This document shows, one piece after another, positions 25,984-34,847 of a stretch of DNA of 64,000 bases (positions are counted from its first letter, which is position 1; each line of letters starts with the position of its first letter). The notes under the pieces were generated by a model. It worked only from the letters and a program-made list of their open reading frames with translations. It did not search any database and was not told the DNA's origin. Made by a program: the position numbers and the translations under genes. The DNA is from Rufibacter latericius (GTDB lineage Bacteria; Bacteroidota; Bacteroidia; Cytophagales; Hymenobacteraceae), in the NCBI RefSeq assembly GCF_003721515.1, contig NZ_RJJD01000003.1, forward strand, positions 1-64,000. Direction: 5' to 3'.

Positions 25984-27882
25984 ATGAAGCACCAAGCCAT
26001 TTCCCTTGCCTTTGCCAATGGACTTGCTTTGATAGGCATTTTATTGCTTTCACTTACCACCCACGCCCAGAAAAAAGCAGCGATCACCCGCATTGATCCA
26101 ACATTCTGGTGGGTGGGCATGAAAAACCAAAACCTACAGCTGTTGGTGTACGGCCCTAATGCAGGCACCTACTCCTATTCCATAGAATACCCTGGGGTAC
26201 AACTGGTGAAAACCCAAAAGGTAGAAAACCCCAACTATGCCTTTCTGGATCTGACCATCGCCCCTGACACGAAACCCGGTTCTTTCACCATCACGGGCCG
26301 AAACGGAAACCAAAAACTTACCCGCAAGTACGAACTGAAGGCCCGCACCCAGGAAGCCAAAGCCCAGGGAATCACCTCCGCCGATTTCGTGTACCTGGTG
26401 CTACCCGACCGCTTTTCCAACGGTGACCCCAAAAACGACAAGTTCAAGGACATGGCCGACCCTTCCGCTGACCGGAACAATCCGTTTTTGCGCCACGGCG
26501 GAGACATACAGGGAATTCAGAATCACCTGAATTACTTTGAGGAACTGGGCGTGACCGCGCTTTGGCTCAACCCCATCATTGAAAACAACCAGCCCCTCAC
26601 CGATGAAGGCGGCCAGATGCGGAGCGCCTACCATGGCTACGCCTTCACTGACCATTATGCCGTTGACAAGCGCCTAGGCGGAAACGAGGCCTACAAGAAA
26701 CTGATCCAGGCTGCGCACGCCAAAGGCATGAAAGTGGTGCAGGACGCGGTGTACAACCATGTGGGCATTAACCATTGGTTTATCAAAGATCAGCCTTCCA
26801 AAGACTGGGTACACCAGTTCCCCACCTATACCAACACCTCGCACAAGTTCCAGCCCATCATTGACCCCAACGGCTCCAAGGCAGACTGGACGGTGATGAT
26901 GAACGGCTGGTTCACCCCCTTCATGCCCGACCTGAACCAGAACAACCCGCTGGTGGCAAACTACCTTATTCAGCACGCCCTCTGGACGGTAGAGCACTTC
27001 GGGGTGGATGCCTGGCGCATCGATACCTACATGTACAACGATGACCAGTTCATGAACGACTGCAACCAGGCTCTGTTGGACGAGTACCCTTCCATTCACA
27101 TTTTCGGGGAATCCTGGGTGAACAACGTGGTGGCGCAGGCCCGGTTCACGCGCAACAACATCAGCTTCCCCTTCAAAAGCAACCAACCCGGCACCCTTGA
27201 CTTTGTGTTATTCAACGCCATGAACGATGCCTTGAACCAGAAATTCGGTTGGGACGAAGGCGTGAGCAAAGTGCACCAGGTTCTGGCTTTGGATGCCGTT
27301 TACCAGGATCCCATGAAGCTGGTCACCTTCCTGGACAATCATGACATGAACCGGTATTTCTCTGTCATCGGCGAAGACCTGGACAAGTACAAGATGGGCC
27401 TGACCTGGCTGCTCACCACGCGCGGCATTCCCTCGCTCTACTACGGCACCGAAATCCTGATGAAGAACTTCAAAGACCCTTCAGATGCTGAGGTAAGGAG
27501 AGATTTCCCCGGCGGTTTTGCTGGTGACAAAGAAAACAAATTCACGTCAGCGGGCCGGAACGAGCGAGAGAATGATGCCTTCAACTTCGTAAAGAAACTG
27601 GCTAATTACCGCAAGAACACTCCCGCTCTGCACTCCGGTAAATTCATGCAGTTTGTGCCCCAGGAAGGCCTCTATGTGTACTTCCGCTATGATGAAAGTA
27701 AAACCGTCATGGTAGCAACCAACAGCACTGACAAAGAAGCAACTATGAAAACCGAACGGTACGCAGAACGCCTCACCGGGTTCTCCAAAGCCCAGAATGT
27801 TCTAACCGGCACAACCCTAAATAACTTAACCAGCATCAGTATTCCGGCTAAGACCGCCCTGGTGTTAGAGCTACAGAAGTAA
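25984..27882 (+). CDS. SusA-like GH13 neopullulanase / cyclomaltodextrinase
   Basis: 632 residues, periplasmic by a signal peptide ending HAQ near residue 29. Residues 35-120 match the cyclomaltodextrinase N-terminal domain (RIDPTFWWVGMKN). The GH13 barrel follows with all four signatures: DAVYNHVG (254-261), VDAWRIDTY with nucleophile Asp347, IFGESW with acid/base Glu376, and FLDNHD with Asp454. A C-terminal beta domain ends the protein. Such enzymes cut imported maltodextrins or pullulan to maltose and panose. It heads a plus-strand run with pgmB, GH65, a lipoprotein amylase and an MFS carrier. The candidate regulator site upstream is shared with the divergent esterase. Confidence 0.92.
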   Translation: MKHQAISLAFANGLALIGILLLSLTTHAQKKAAITRIDPTFWWVGMKNQNLQLLVYGPNAGTYSYSIEYPGVQLVKTQKVENPNYAFLDLTIAPDTKPGSFTITGRNGNQKLTRKYELKARTQEAKAQGITSADFVYLVLPDRFSNGDPKNDKFKDMADPSADRNNPFLRHGGDIQGIQNHLNYFEELGVTALWLNPIIENNQPLTDEGGQMRSAYHGYAFTDHYAVDKRLGGNEAYKKLIQAAHAKGMKVVQDAVYNHVGINHWFIKDQPSKDWVHQFPTYTNTSHKFQPIIDPNGSKADWTVMMNGWFTPFMPDLNQNNPLVANYLIQHALWTVEHFGVDAWRIDTYMYNDDQFMNDCNQALLDEYPSIHIFGESWVNNVVAQARFTRNNISFPFKSNQPGTLDFVLFNAMNDALNQKFGWDEGVSKVHQVLALDAVYQDPMKLVTFLDNHDMNRYFSVIGEDLDKYKMGLTWLLTTRGIPSLYYGTEILMKNFKDPSDAEVRRDFPGGFAGDKENKFTSAGRNERENDAFNFVKKLANYRKNTPALHSGKFMQFVPQEGLYVYFRYDESKTVMVATNSTDKEATMKTERYAERLTGFSKAQNVLTGTTLNNLTSISIPAKTALVLELQK

Positions 27883-27932
27883 CCTATTTTTAACCTGATT
27901 CCCCCAAAACAGCATAAAAACGAAAGACACGT

Positions 27933-28595
27933 ATGAGCACCATCAAAGCTTGCCTTTTTGATTTAGACGGAGTACTGGTAGACACGGCCGTGTACCACTT
28001 TAAAGCCTGGCGCCAACTGGCCCAAACCCTGGGCATAGATTTCTCCGAGCACGACAACGAACGCCTTAAAGGTGTGAGTCGGGTGCGCTCTCTGGAGATC
28101 ATTCTGGAGATTGGCAATCAAACTATGGAACAGGAGAAAATGCTGGCCCTCTGCGAACTGAAAAACACCGAGTATCTGCAGGATGTTGCTAAAATGACCC
28201 CAGCCGAAATTCTGCCTGGCGTGGAAGATTTCCTGCAAGCTTTGAAAGCCGAAGGTATCAAAATAGCCCTAGGGTCGGCCAGTAAAAACGCTCAGCTCAT
28301 TCTGGAACGCACCAACCTTCTCCCCTACTTTGATGCCATCATAGACGGCCGCCACGTCATCAACGGAAAACCAGATCCTGAAGTGTTCCTGAAAGGAGCC
28401 GAAGCCTTAGGCGTCCTCCCTACCGAATGTGTGGTGTTTGAAGATGCTGTTGCCGGGGTAGAAGCCGCCAAAAACGGAGGCATGCTGTGCGTTGGCGTAG
28501 GCCAGCCAGAAGTGCTCACCCAGGCAGATATTGTGGTGAAAGACATGACAGAGATAACCGTTGAACGTCTACATTCCCTGGAGCAAAAAGCCTAG
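27933..28595 (+). CDS. pgmB: Beta-phosphoglucomutase
   Basis: 220-residue HAD-superfamily enzyme converting beta-glucose-1-phosphate to glucose-6-phosphate through an aspartyl phosphate. The nucleophile and acid Asp are in LFDLDGVLVDTA. The cap helix has ERLKGVSRVRSLEIIL. Motif 2 is LGSASKNA, and motif 4 includes VFEDAVAGVEAAK. These are standard for PgmB rather than for other HAD phosphatases. It lies 50 bases after the SusA-like amylase and upstream of the GH65 phosphorylase that would make its substrate, so the two form one phosphorolytic pathway. Confidence 0.93.
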   Translation: MSTIKACLFDLDGVLVDTAVYHFKAWRQLAQTLGIDFSEHDNERLKGVSRVRSLEIILEIGNQTMEQEKMLALCELKNTEYLQDVAKMTPAEILPGVEDFLQALKAEGIKIALGSASKNAQLILERTNLLPYFDAIIDGRHVINGKPDPEVFLKGAEALGVLPTECVVFEDAVAGVEAAKNGGMLCVGVGQPEVLTQADIVVKDMTEITVERLHSLEQKA

Positions 28596-28930
28596 TTTGT
28601 TTTAAGGCTGTTATCCAGAAATCGGCCTTAAAACATTATTGAAATCAGAAGGAATTTTTGTCACCCTTCGAAGGGAGTTGGGGGATAACTAAGCCGTTAA
28701 AAGAACTAAAAAGCAACAGCCAAAGGCATTACAAGAAGATTTTCTAGAACGCCATAATCGGCTTGAGAATCATCCCTCTCTCCCCTTTAGAGGGGGACGA
28801 AGAAGTAATAGAAGTAATTCTGTTTGGAGGGTGGTTTCCAGAAATCGGCCTCTAAACAAAGCAGTAGCAACAGAACGATAGAAATAAATAAGTCTAGATA
28901 CGTGTGTCTTGATACTTGATACAAACTATT
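28596..28930. other. Repeat-bearing gap between pgmB and GH65
   Basis: Three structures fill this gap. A perfect 10-bp-armed palindrome GTTTTAAGGC / GCCTTAAAAC sits at 28599-28634 (dispersed family). Two imperfect inverted copies of a G-rich motif lie near 28655-28700 and 28765-28806, both containing AAGGG(G)AG, GGGAT and AAGCCG when aligned. Another palindrome copy is at 28822-28856. No gene is seen. Confidence 0.45.
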
Positions 28931-31249
28931 ATGAAACAATATCTAACCGTTGATGAATGGTCCATCATTGAAGAGGGTTTCCATCCAGAGTATAACCAGA
29001 TTTCAGAAAGTGTCTTCAGTTTGGGGAACGGGCGCATGGGCCAGCGCGCTAACTTCGAGGAGGCGTTCACCGGCGAAACCCTGCAGGGAAACTACGTGGC
29101 CGGTGTGTACTACCCAGACAAAACCCGCGTGGGCTGGTGGAAAAATGGCTACCCTGAGTACTTCGCCAAGGTACTGAACGCCGCCAACTGGATCGGGATT
29201 GACGTGCAGGTAGACGGTGAGACTCTTGATTTAAACCAGTGCCAGGTTCTGGAATTCCGTCGCGAACTGAACATGCGCGAGGGTTGGCTGGAACGTTCTT
29301 TCACGGCTCAAATGCCCAGCGGCAAACAGGTAAGCATACACGCCAAGCGGTTCACCAGCATCGTGGACGATGAAGTTGGGGCCATCCGCTACAGCTTCAC
29401 TCCGCTAAACTTCAGCGGAACGCTTACCCTCACACCGTACGTAGACGCCGACATTAAAAACGCCGATTCTAACTACGATGAGAAGTTCTGGAACGAGGTA
29501 CTGCAGGAAGCCCAACCTTCGGAAGGGTATCTGATTGCCGAGACCAAGAAAACCTTCTTCCACGTGTGCACCGGCCAGAAGTTCTTCGTGACGCAGAACG
29601 GTCAGGAAGTAGCCGTGCAGGCTTCTCCAATTGAGCGTTCCAAATACGTGGCTTCTACCTTTGAGCTACCCGTTTCAGAAAACAGGGAAATCGTTCTTTA
29701 TAAATTCGCGGCGAACCTTTCTTCTGAGAACCACCCCAAAGAAGACCTGCTGGAAAACACCAAAAAGGTCCTTGCTGCGGCGGTAGGAAAAGGCTTTGAG
29801 ATAATGCTGCAGGAACAGGCCGCTGCTTGGGCCGCAAAATGGGAAGAGAGCGACATCGTGATCGAAGGAGATGCCACGGCCCAGCAGGGTATCCGGTTCA
29901 ACATTTTCCAACTAAACCAAACTTACACCGGCGAAGACGAGCGCCTGAACATCGGCCCGAAAGGTTTTACCGGCGAGAAATACGGCGGAACTACTTATTG
30001 GGATACCGAGGCTTACTGCCTGCCCTTCTACCTGGCCACCGCCGATCCGCAGATTGCACGCAACCTCTTGGTGTATCGGTACAAGCATCTGGAGAAAGCC
30101 ATTGAAAATGCCCAGAAACTAGGTTTTACCGGAGGCGCGGCCCTATACCCCATGGTGACCATGAATGGCGAGGAGTGCCACAACGAATGGGAAATCACCT
30201 TTGAGGAAATCCACCGGAACGGAGCTATTGCCCACGCCATCCATGACTACATCCGCTATACCGGTGACGACAGCTACCTGGCCGAATATGGGTTGGAAGT
30301 GCTGGTAGGAATTTCCCGCTTCTGGGCACAGCGCGTGAACTGGTCAGCGGCTAAGAACCAGTACGTGATGCTGGGCGTTACCGGCCCCAACGAGTACGAG
30401 AACAACGTCAACAACAATTGGTACACCAGCACCATCGCTACCTGGACCCTGGAATACACGCTCAAAGCGTTGCAGCACGTTCAGGAGACAGATCCTGCGC
30501 GTTACCAGGAACTGGTGAAAAAACTTAATCTGGACGAAGCTAGGGAAACCAGGAAGTGGCAGCATGTCATTGACAACATGTACTATGCCCAGGACAAAGA
30601 CTTGGGGATCTTCCTACAGCAAGACGGCTTCCTTGACAAAGAACAGACCCTGGTGAAAGACCTTGATCCGGCTGACCGCCCCTTGAACCAGAAATGGTCT
30701 TGGGATAGAATCCTGCGTTCGGTGTTCATCAAACAAGCCGATGTGCTCCAAGGCATTTACCTGTTTGAGGACCGGTACGATATTGAGACCATCCGCCGGA
30801 ACTTTGATTTCTACGAGCCGCGCACCGTACATGAGTCTTCTCTTTCTCCGTGCGTGCACGCCATTCTGGCCGCCAAATTAGGCGACGAGGAACGTGCCTA
30901 TGAGTTCTACCTGCGCACCGCCCGTCTTGATCTGGATGACTACAACAACGACACCGAGGATGGCTGCCATATCACCAGTATGGCTGGTACCTGGATGAGC
31001 GTGGTACAGGGCTTCGGGGGAATGCGCGTGCGTGATAACCAACTGCATTTCAACCCGTTCATCCCCTCCAGCTGGACTTCTTATTCCTTTAAAATACGGT
31101 TCAGAGGACACCTGCTCAACATCAAGGTAACCAAGGAAAGTGTGACCATTGAGAACCAGGGTTCCAAGGAAATAACCCTGAATGTGTTTGATCAACCGCA
31201 AACCATTGAGGCGAACGCCAAAGGCGAGTTTGCGCATCAACTTGCCTAG
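28931..31249 (+). CDS. GH65 disaccharide phosphorylase, probable maltose phosphorylase
   Basis: 772 residues, cytoplasmic. Phosphorolyses an alpha-glucoside to glucose and beta-glucose-1-phosphate. The N-terminal super-sandwich domain is followed by an (alpha/alpha)6 barrel with GGTTYWDTEAYCLPFYL and the catalytic acid in VTGPNEYENNVNNNWYT (near residue 480). The phosphate-binding region with a HESSLSPC motif lies near residue 637. Maltose is the likely substrate given neighbouring amylases and pgmB, but kojibiose or trehalose phosphorylases share these motifs. The ATG at 28931 (MKQYLT) is preferred over an upstream TTG at 28916. It follows a repeat-rich gap, so it may have its own promoter. 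Confidence 0.9.
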   Translation: MKQYLTVDEWSIIEEGFHPEYNQISESVFSLGNGRMGQRANFEEAFTGETLQGNYVAGVYYPDKTRVGWWKNGYPEYFAKVLNAANWIGIDVQVDGETLDLNQCQVLEFRRELNMREGWLERSFTAQMPSGKQVSIHAKRFTSIVDDEVGAIRYSFTPLNFSGTLTLTPYVDADIKNADSNYDEKFWNEVLQEAQPSEGYLIAETKKTFFHVCTGQKFFVTQNGQEVAVQASPIERSKYVASTFELPVSENREIVLYKFAANLSSENHPKEDLLENTKKVLAAAVGKGFEIMLQEQAAAWAAKWEESDIVIEGDATAQQGIRFNIFQLNQTYTGEDERLNIGPKGFTGEKYGGTTYWDTEAYCLPFYLATADPQIARNLLVYRYKHLEKAIENAQKLGFTGGAALYPMVTMNGEECHNEWEITFEEIHRNGAIAHAIHDYIRYTGDDSYLAEYGLEVLVGISRFWAQRVNWSAAKNQYVMLGVTGPNEYENNVNNNWYTSTIATWTLEYTLKALQHVQETDPARYQELVKKLNLDEARETRKWQHVIDNMYYAQDKDLGIFLQQDGFLDKEQTLVKDLDPADRPLNQKWSWDRILRSVFIKQADVLQGIYLFEDRYDIETIRRNFDFYEPRTVHESSLSPCVHAILAAKLGDEERAYEFYLRTARLDLDDYNNDTEDGCHITSMAGTWMSVVQGFGGMRVRDNQLHFNPFIPSSWTSYSFKIRFRGHLLNIKVTKESVTIENQGSKEITLNVFDQPQTIEANAKGEFAHQLA

Positions 31250-31274
31250 GTCAACTTTCACCCTTAATAACTTT

Positions 31275-31311
31275 CGTTTGGGGCCTGTTTTCCGAAAACA
31301 AGCCCCAAACG
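31275..31311. repeat. Best copy of the dispersed palindrome
   Basis: CGTTTGGGGCCTGTTTTC pairs with GAAAACAAGCCCCAAACG at all but one position, with one base at the centre. It lies 25 bases past the GH65 stop and may also act as a terminator or mRNA end stabiliser. Confidence 0.6.
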
Positions 31312-31352
31312 GAAACAAATTCTAAGCTGCCATTGTGATCAACTCGAGCTAC

Positions 31353-33236
31353 ATGATACAAACTAAAGACAAACGCCTTTTACTTTCCTGCGTGCTGTTG
31401 GCGGCTTTGGCGGGAGCTTGTACCTCCTCCGCCCCTACTTCCACCAGTACTTCGGGTACAAAAGCATCGGTTCCTACCATGACTACCTCTACCCCTGACC
31501 CTAATACAACCCCGGAAGAAGTACAGGACAATAAACTGGTCATTTACCAGATGATGACACGCCTGTTCGGAAACCGGAAAGCCACCAACAAAACCTATGG
31601 CACGGTGCAGGAAAACGGCGTGGGCAAGTTTAACGACATTTCGGCCACCGCTCTGCTGGAGATCAAAAAACTGGGAGCCACGCACGTGTGGTACACCGGC
31701 GTGATTGAGCATGCTGTCCTGACGGACTACACCAAATTCGGCGTAGCCTTAGACGATGCCGATGTGGTGAAAGGACGCGCCGGCTCACCGTATGCCATCA
31801 AGGATTACTATGACGTGAACCCAGACCTAGCCACCGATGTGCGCAAGCGGATGTCGGAGTTTGAGGCTTTGGTGCAGCGCACGCATGCCAACGGTCTGAA
31901 GGTGCTGATAGACTTTGTACCCAACCACGTGGCCCGTTTCTATGTATCAGACGCGAAACCTGCCGGGGTAGAAGACTTTGGGAGCCAAGACGATAAATCT
32001 GTCTCCTTCAAGCCGAACAACAACTTCTATTACATTCCGGGGCAGACCCTTCAGGTGCCCGCTACCTACAATCCTTTAAGTGGTGCTAACCGCGGTCCGC
32101 AGGAAGACGGCAAGTTCAAGGAGACTCCGGCCAAGGCTACGGGCAACGATGTATTCAGCGCCTCCCCCAGTATAGATGACTGGTTTGAAACCGTGAAACT
32201 AAATTACGGTGTAGACTACCAGAACAACCGAACCAAGCACTTCACCCCCACGCCTGACACCTGGAACAAGATGCGCGACGTCCTACTGTTCTGGGCAGGC
32301 AAAAGTGTAGACGGTTTCCGCTGTGACATGGCCGAGATGGTGCCGGTAGAGTTTTGGGCTTGGGTTATTCCGCAGGTGAAGGCAAAACACCCCGGTATTA
32401 CGTTCATTGCCGAGATCTACAACCCCAAAGAATACCGCAACTACATCAAAACCGGAGGCTTTGACTACCTCTATGACAAAGTAGGGCTGTATGACGCGTT
32501 GCGCCGCCTGATGGAAAACAAAGGCCAGGGCAACACCGCTGAGATCACCAAAGTTTGGCGCGAAGAAAGCCAGGGAATCTCCAACCACATGTTGCGGTTC
32601 CTGGAAAACCATGATGAGCAACGCATTGCCTCTCCCCAGTTTGCAGGTACACCGTGGGCGGCGGTTCCGGCCATGACCGTAAGCGCCACTTTAGGAAGCG
32701 GTCCGGTAATGGTGTATTTTGGGCAGGAAGTTGGGGAACCCGGCAAAGGTCACGAAGGATTCCAGGGCGAAGACGGCCGCACCACCATCTTCGACTACTG
32801 GGGCGTTCCCACGCACCAGGCCTGGATGAACGGGGGCAAATTTGACGGAGCCAAACTCACCGAGGACCAGAAAAACTTACGCGACTACTACGGCAAACTC
32901 CTGAACCTGAGTACCAGCCGCGAAGCACTTAAAAAAGGAAAGTTCTACGCACTTACGGCCCAGGAAGGAACTGCCCCGGCCGGGGTATATGCCTATCTTC
33001 GTCACACAGCAGAGGAGCAGGTTTTAGTCCTGGTAAACTTCAACCGCCAAGGTGCCGATTATTCCTTAACTCTGCCTTCTGCCGCACTGGCTGCCATGGG
33101 AGTGGAAGACAAAGGCTCGTTTATTTTGCAGGATTTGTTGGCAGATACGCCGCCCCTGTTTTTACAGCCATCGGTGAAAACCAGTATCACCCTGGCTCCT
33201 TTGAGTGCGCATATTTTCCTGTTACAGAAGAAATAA
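31353..33236 (+). CDS. GH13 alpha-amylase lipoprotein (SusG-like position)
   Basis: 627 residues from MIQTKDKRLL. The lipobox LLAALAGAC has Cys23. A Ser/Thr-rich linker (residues 24-52) follows, as in surface lipoproteins of this phylum, so the enzyme probably sits on the outer membrane and cuts starch outside. The barrel signatures are LIDFVPNHVA, VDGFRCDMAE with nucleophile Asp325, FIAEIYNP with acid/base Glu354, and FLENHDEQR with Asp421. A beta-rich C-domain follows. A GTG at 31335 is in frame, but the ATG is preferred because it yields a normal signal peptide. Classical SusG carries a CBM58 insertion, and none is evident here. It is located between GH65 and the MFS carrier. Confidence 0.88.
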   Translation: MIQTKDKRLLLSCVLLAALAGACTSSAPTSTSTSGTKASVPTMTTSTPDPNTTPEEVQDNKLVIYQMMTRLFGNRKATNKTYGTVQENGVGKFNDISATALLEIKKLGATHVWYTGVIEHAVLTDYTKFGVALDDADVVKGRAGSPYAIKDYYDVNPDLATDVRKRMSEFEALVQRTHANGLKVLIDFVPNHVARFYVSDAKPAGVEDFGSQDDKSVSFKPNNNFYYIPGQTLQVPATYNPLSGANRGPQEDGKFKETPAKATGNDVFSASPSIDDWFETVKLNYGVDYQNNRTKHFTPTPDTWNKMRDVLLFWAGKSVDGFRCDMAEMVPVEFWAWVIPQVKAKHPGITFIAEIYNPKEYRNYIKTGGFDYLYDKVGLYDALRRLMENKGQGNTAEITKVWREESQGISNHMLRFLENHDEQRIASPQFAGTPWAAVPAMTVSATLGSGPVMVYFGQEVGEPGKGHEGFQGEDGRTTIFDYWGVPTHQAWMNGGKFDGAKLTEDQKNLRDYYGKLLNLSTSREALKKGKFYALTAQEGTAPAGVYAYLRHTAEEQVLVLVNFNRQGADYSLTLPSAALAAMGVEDKGSFILQDLLADTPPLFLQPSVKTSITLAPLSAHIFLLQKK

Positions 33237-33369
33237 AACACTTATCGGGTTCAAAACTTGAGGTGTAATTGGTTTAATTTAGGTATTAACCTTTTAGCCT
33301 GTTTTCCTGAAATTAAGCTAAAAACAGAACCTACTACACAAACAAACATTCATATCTAACCCATTGCCC

Positions 33370-34695
33370 ATGGCACAAGTAGTACAGGCGCAAGCCAAAC
33401 CCCGCCTAAGTTTTTGGCAAATCTGGAACATGAGTTTCGGGTTTATGGGAATACAATTTGGGTTCGCGTTGCAGAACGCCAACGTGAGCCGGATATTCGA
33501 AACGCTGGGAGGAACTGAGATCGCCCTTTACTGGCTTGCGGCTCCTGTCACCGGTTTATTGGTGCAGCCCATCATCGGGTACCTGAGTGACCGCACCTGG
33601 AGCCCCGTCTGGGGGCGTCGGAAACCCTTTTTCATGGTAGGGGCTTTGCTAGCCTCGCTTTCCCTCCTTATCATGCCCAATGCCTCCGTGCTTTGGATGG
33701 CCGTCGGCATGCTCTGGATCCTGGATACCTCCATCAACATTTCCATGGAACCGTTCCGGGCTTTGGTGGGAGATCTACTTCCCTCAGATCAGCGTACCTC
33801 AGGTTTTGCGGCGCAGACTTTTTTCATTGGTGTTGGTGCCGTGGTGGCCTCTTCCCTGCCCTGGATTTTCAACAACTGGATCGGGTTGCCCAACACCGCT
33901 CCGGCAGGTGAGATTCCACCCTCTGTTAAATGGGCTTTCTACAGTGGAGGGGTGGTTTTCTTTCTAGCCGTTCTCTGGACTGTGATCAAGACAAAGGAAT
34001 ATCCACCCGAAGACCTGGAGGAGTTCAAGCGCGAAAACAATCAGACTACTTTCTGGCAGGGCGTTTCTGAAACCTTTATGGGGATTTTCAAAATGCCCAA
34101 GACCATGCTTCAGTTGGCCTTGGTGCAGTTCTTCACCTGGTTTGCCCTCTTCGCGATGTGGATTTTCACCACCCCTGCGGTGACCAGCCATGTATACGGA
34201 GCTTCAGATACCACCTCCAAACTGTACAACGAGGGCGCTGACTGGGTAGGCATCTGCTTTGCCGTGTACAACGGTATCTCAGCGGTTTTTGCATTTGTGT
34301 TGCCGGTCATCGCCAAGAAAACTAACCGTAGGGTGACGCACCTGATCTGCCTCATCATGGGTGGTTTAGGGCTGATTTCTATTTTCTTTATCTCTAACCC
34401 AACCCTGCTCCTGGTGTCTATGGTGGGCGTAGGCATTGCCTGGGCAAGTATCCTTACCATGCCGTACGCGATTCTGGCTGGCTCCCTGCCTGCTAAACAG
34501 ATGGGCTATTACATGGGCGTATTCAACTTCTTCATTGTGATTCCGCAGATTTTTGCAGGGTCTATGCTGGATTTCATCAACAAGAACATTTTTGGGGGTG
34601 AATCTATCTATGTGCTAGTGGTGGGCGGCTGCTCCATGATCCTGGCTGGTTTTATGACTCTGATGGTGCGTGACGTGGATGAGAATGCTGGCTAA
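33370..34695 (+). CDS. MFS sugar transporter, probable maltose carrier
   Basis: 441 residues with about 12 membrane helices. The segment IGYLSDRTWSPVWGRRKPFF is the signature between helices 2 and 3 of the GPH/SLC45-like sugar carriers, which take up sucrose or maltose with protons. A long cytoplasmic loop after helix 6 is charged (EYPPEDLEEFKRENN). Transport from periplasm to cytoplasm would feed GH65. A TTG 6 bases upstream is in frame, but the ATG at 33370 is chosen. It is the last gene of the plus-strand run and is closed by a strong terminator. Confidence 0.88.
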   Translation: MAQVVQAQAKPRLSFWQIWNMSFGFMGIQFGFALQNANVSRIFETLGGTEIALYWLAAPVTGLLVQPIIGYLSDRTWSPVWGRRKPFFMVGALLASLSLLIMPNASVLWMAVGMLWILDTSINISMEPFRALVGDLLPSDQRTSGFAAQTFFIGVGAVVASSLPWIFNNWIGLPNTAPAGEIPPSVKWAFYSGGVVFFLAVLWTVIKTKEYPPEDLEEFKRENNQTTFWQGVSETFMGIFKMPKTMLQLALVQFFTWFALFAMWIFTTPAVTSHVYGASDTTSKLYNEGADWVGICFAVYNGISAVFAFVLPVIAKKTNRRVTHLICLIMGGLGLISIFFISNPTLLLVSMVGVGIAWASILTMPYAILAGSLPAKQMGYYMGVFNFFIVIPQIFAGSMLDFINKNIFGGESIYVLVVGGCSMILAGFMTLMVRDVDENAG

Positions 34696-34702
34696 TGAAC
34701 CA

Positions 34703-34765
34703 GAATTGCCTTAAAACAGAAGAGCCCGGGACAATCTCCCGGGCTCTTCTGTTTTAAGGCAATTC
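34703..34765. terminator. Bidirectional terminator with 29-bp stem
   Basis: GAATTGCCTTAAAACAGAAG (34703 on) is part of a 29-bp perfect stem with a 5-base loop (34732-34736). It contains GCCTTAAAACAG, an element arm, and separates the convergent MFS and GH13 genes. Confidence 0.95.
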
Positions 34766-34847
34766 TTAGCAAAAGGGCTTCAAAGCGTTGAGAGCTTTAG
34801 GAGAGAAGTAAGTATCTATATAGGTTCCTCCTTCTCTCCAGGCCAGA

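Noticed and set aside
25645-25995. 116-residue minus-strand frame in the esterase-amylase gap
   Set aside because: It starts inside the amylase gene, crosses a dispersed palindrome and regulatory DNA, and has low-complexity hydrophobic composition.
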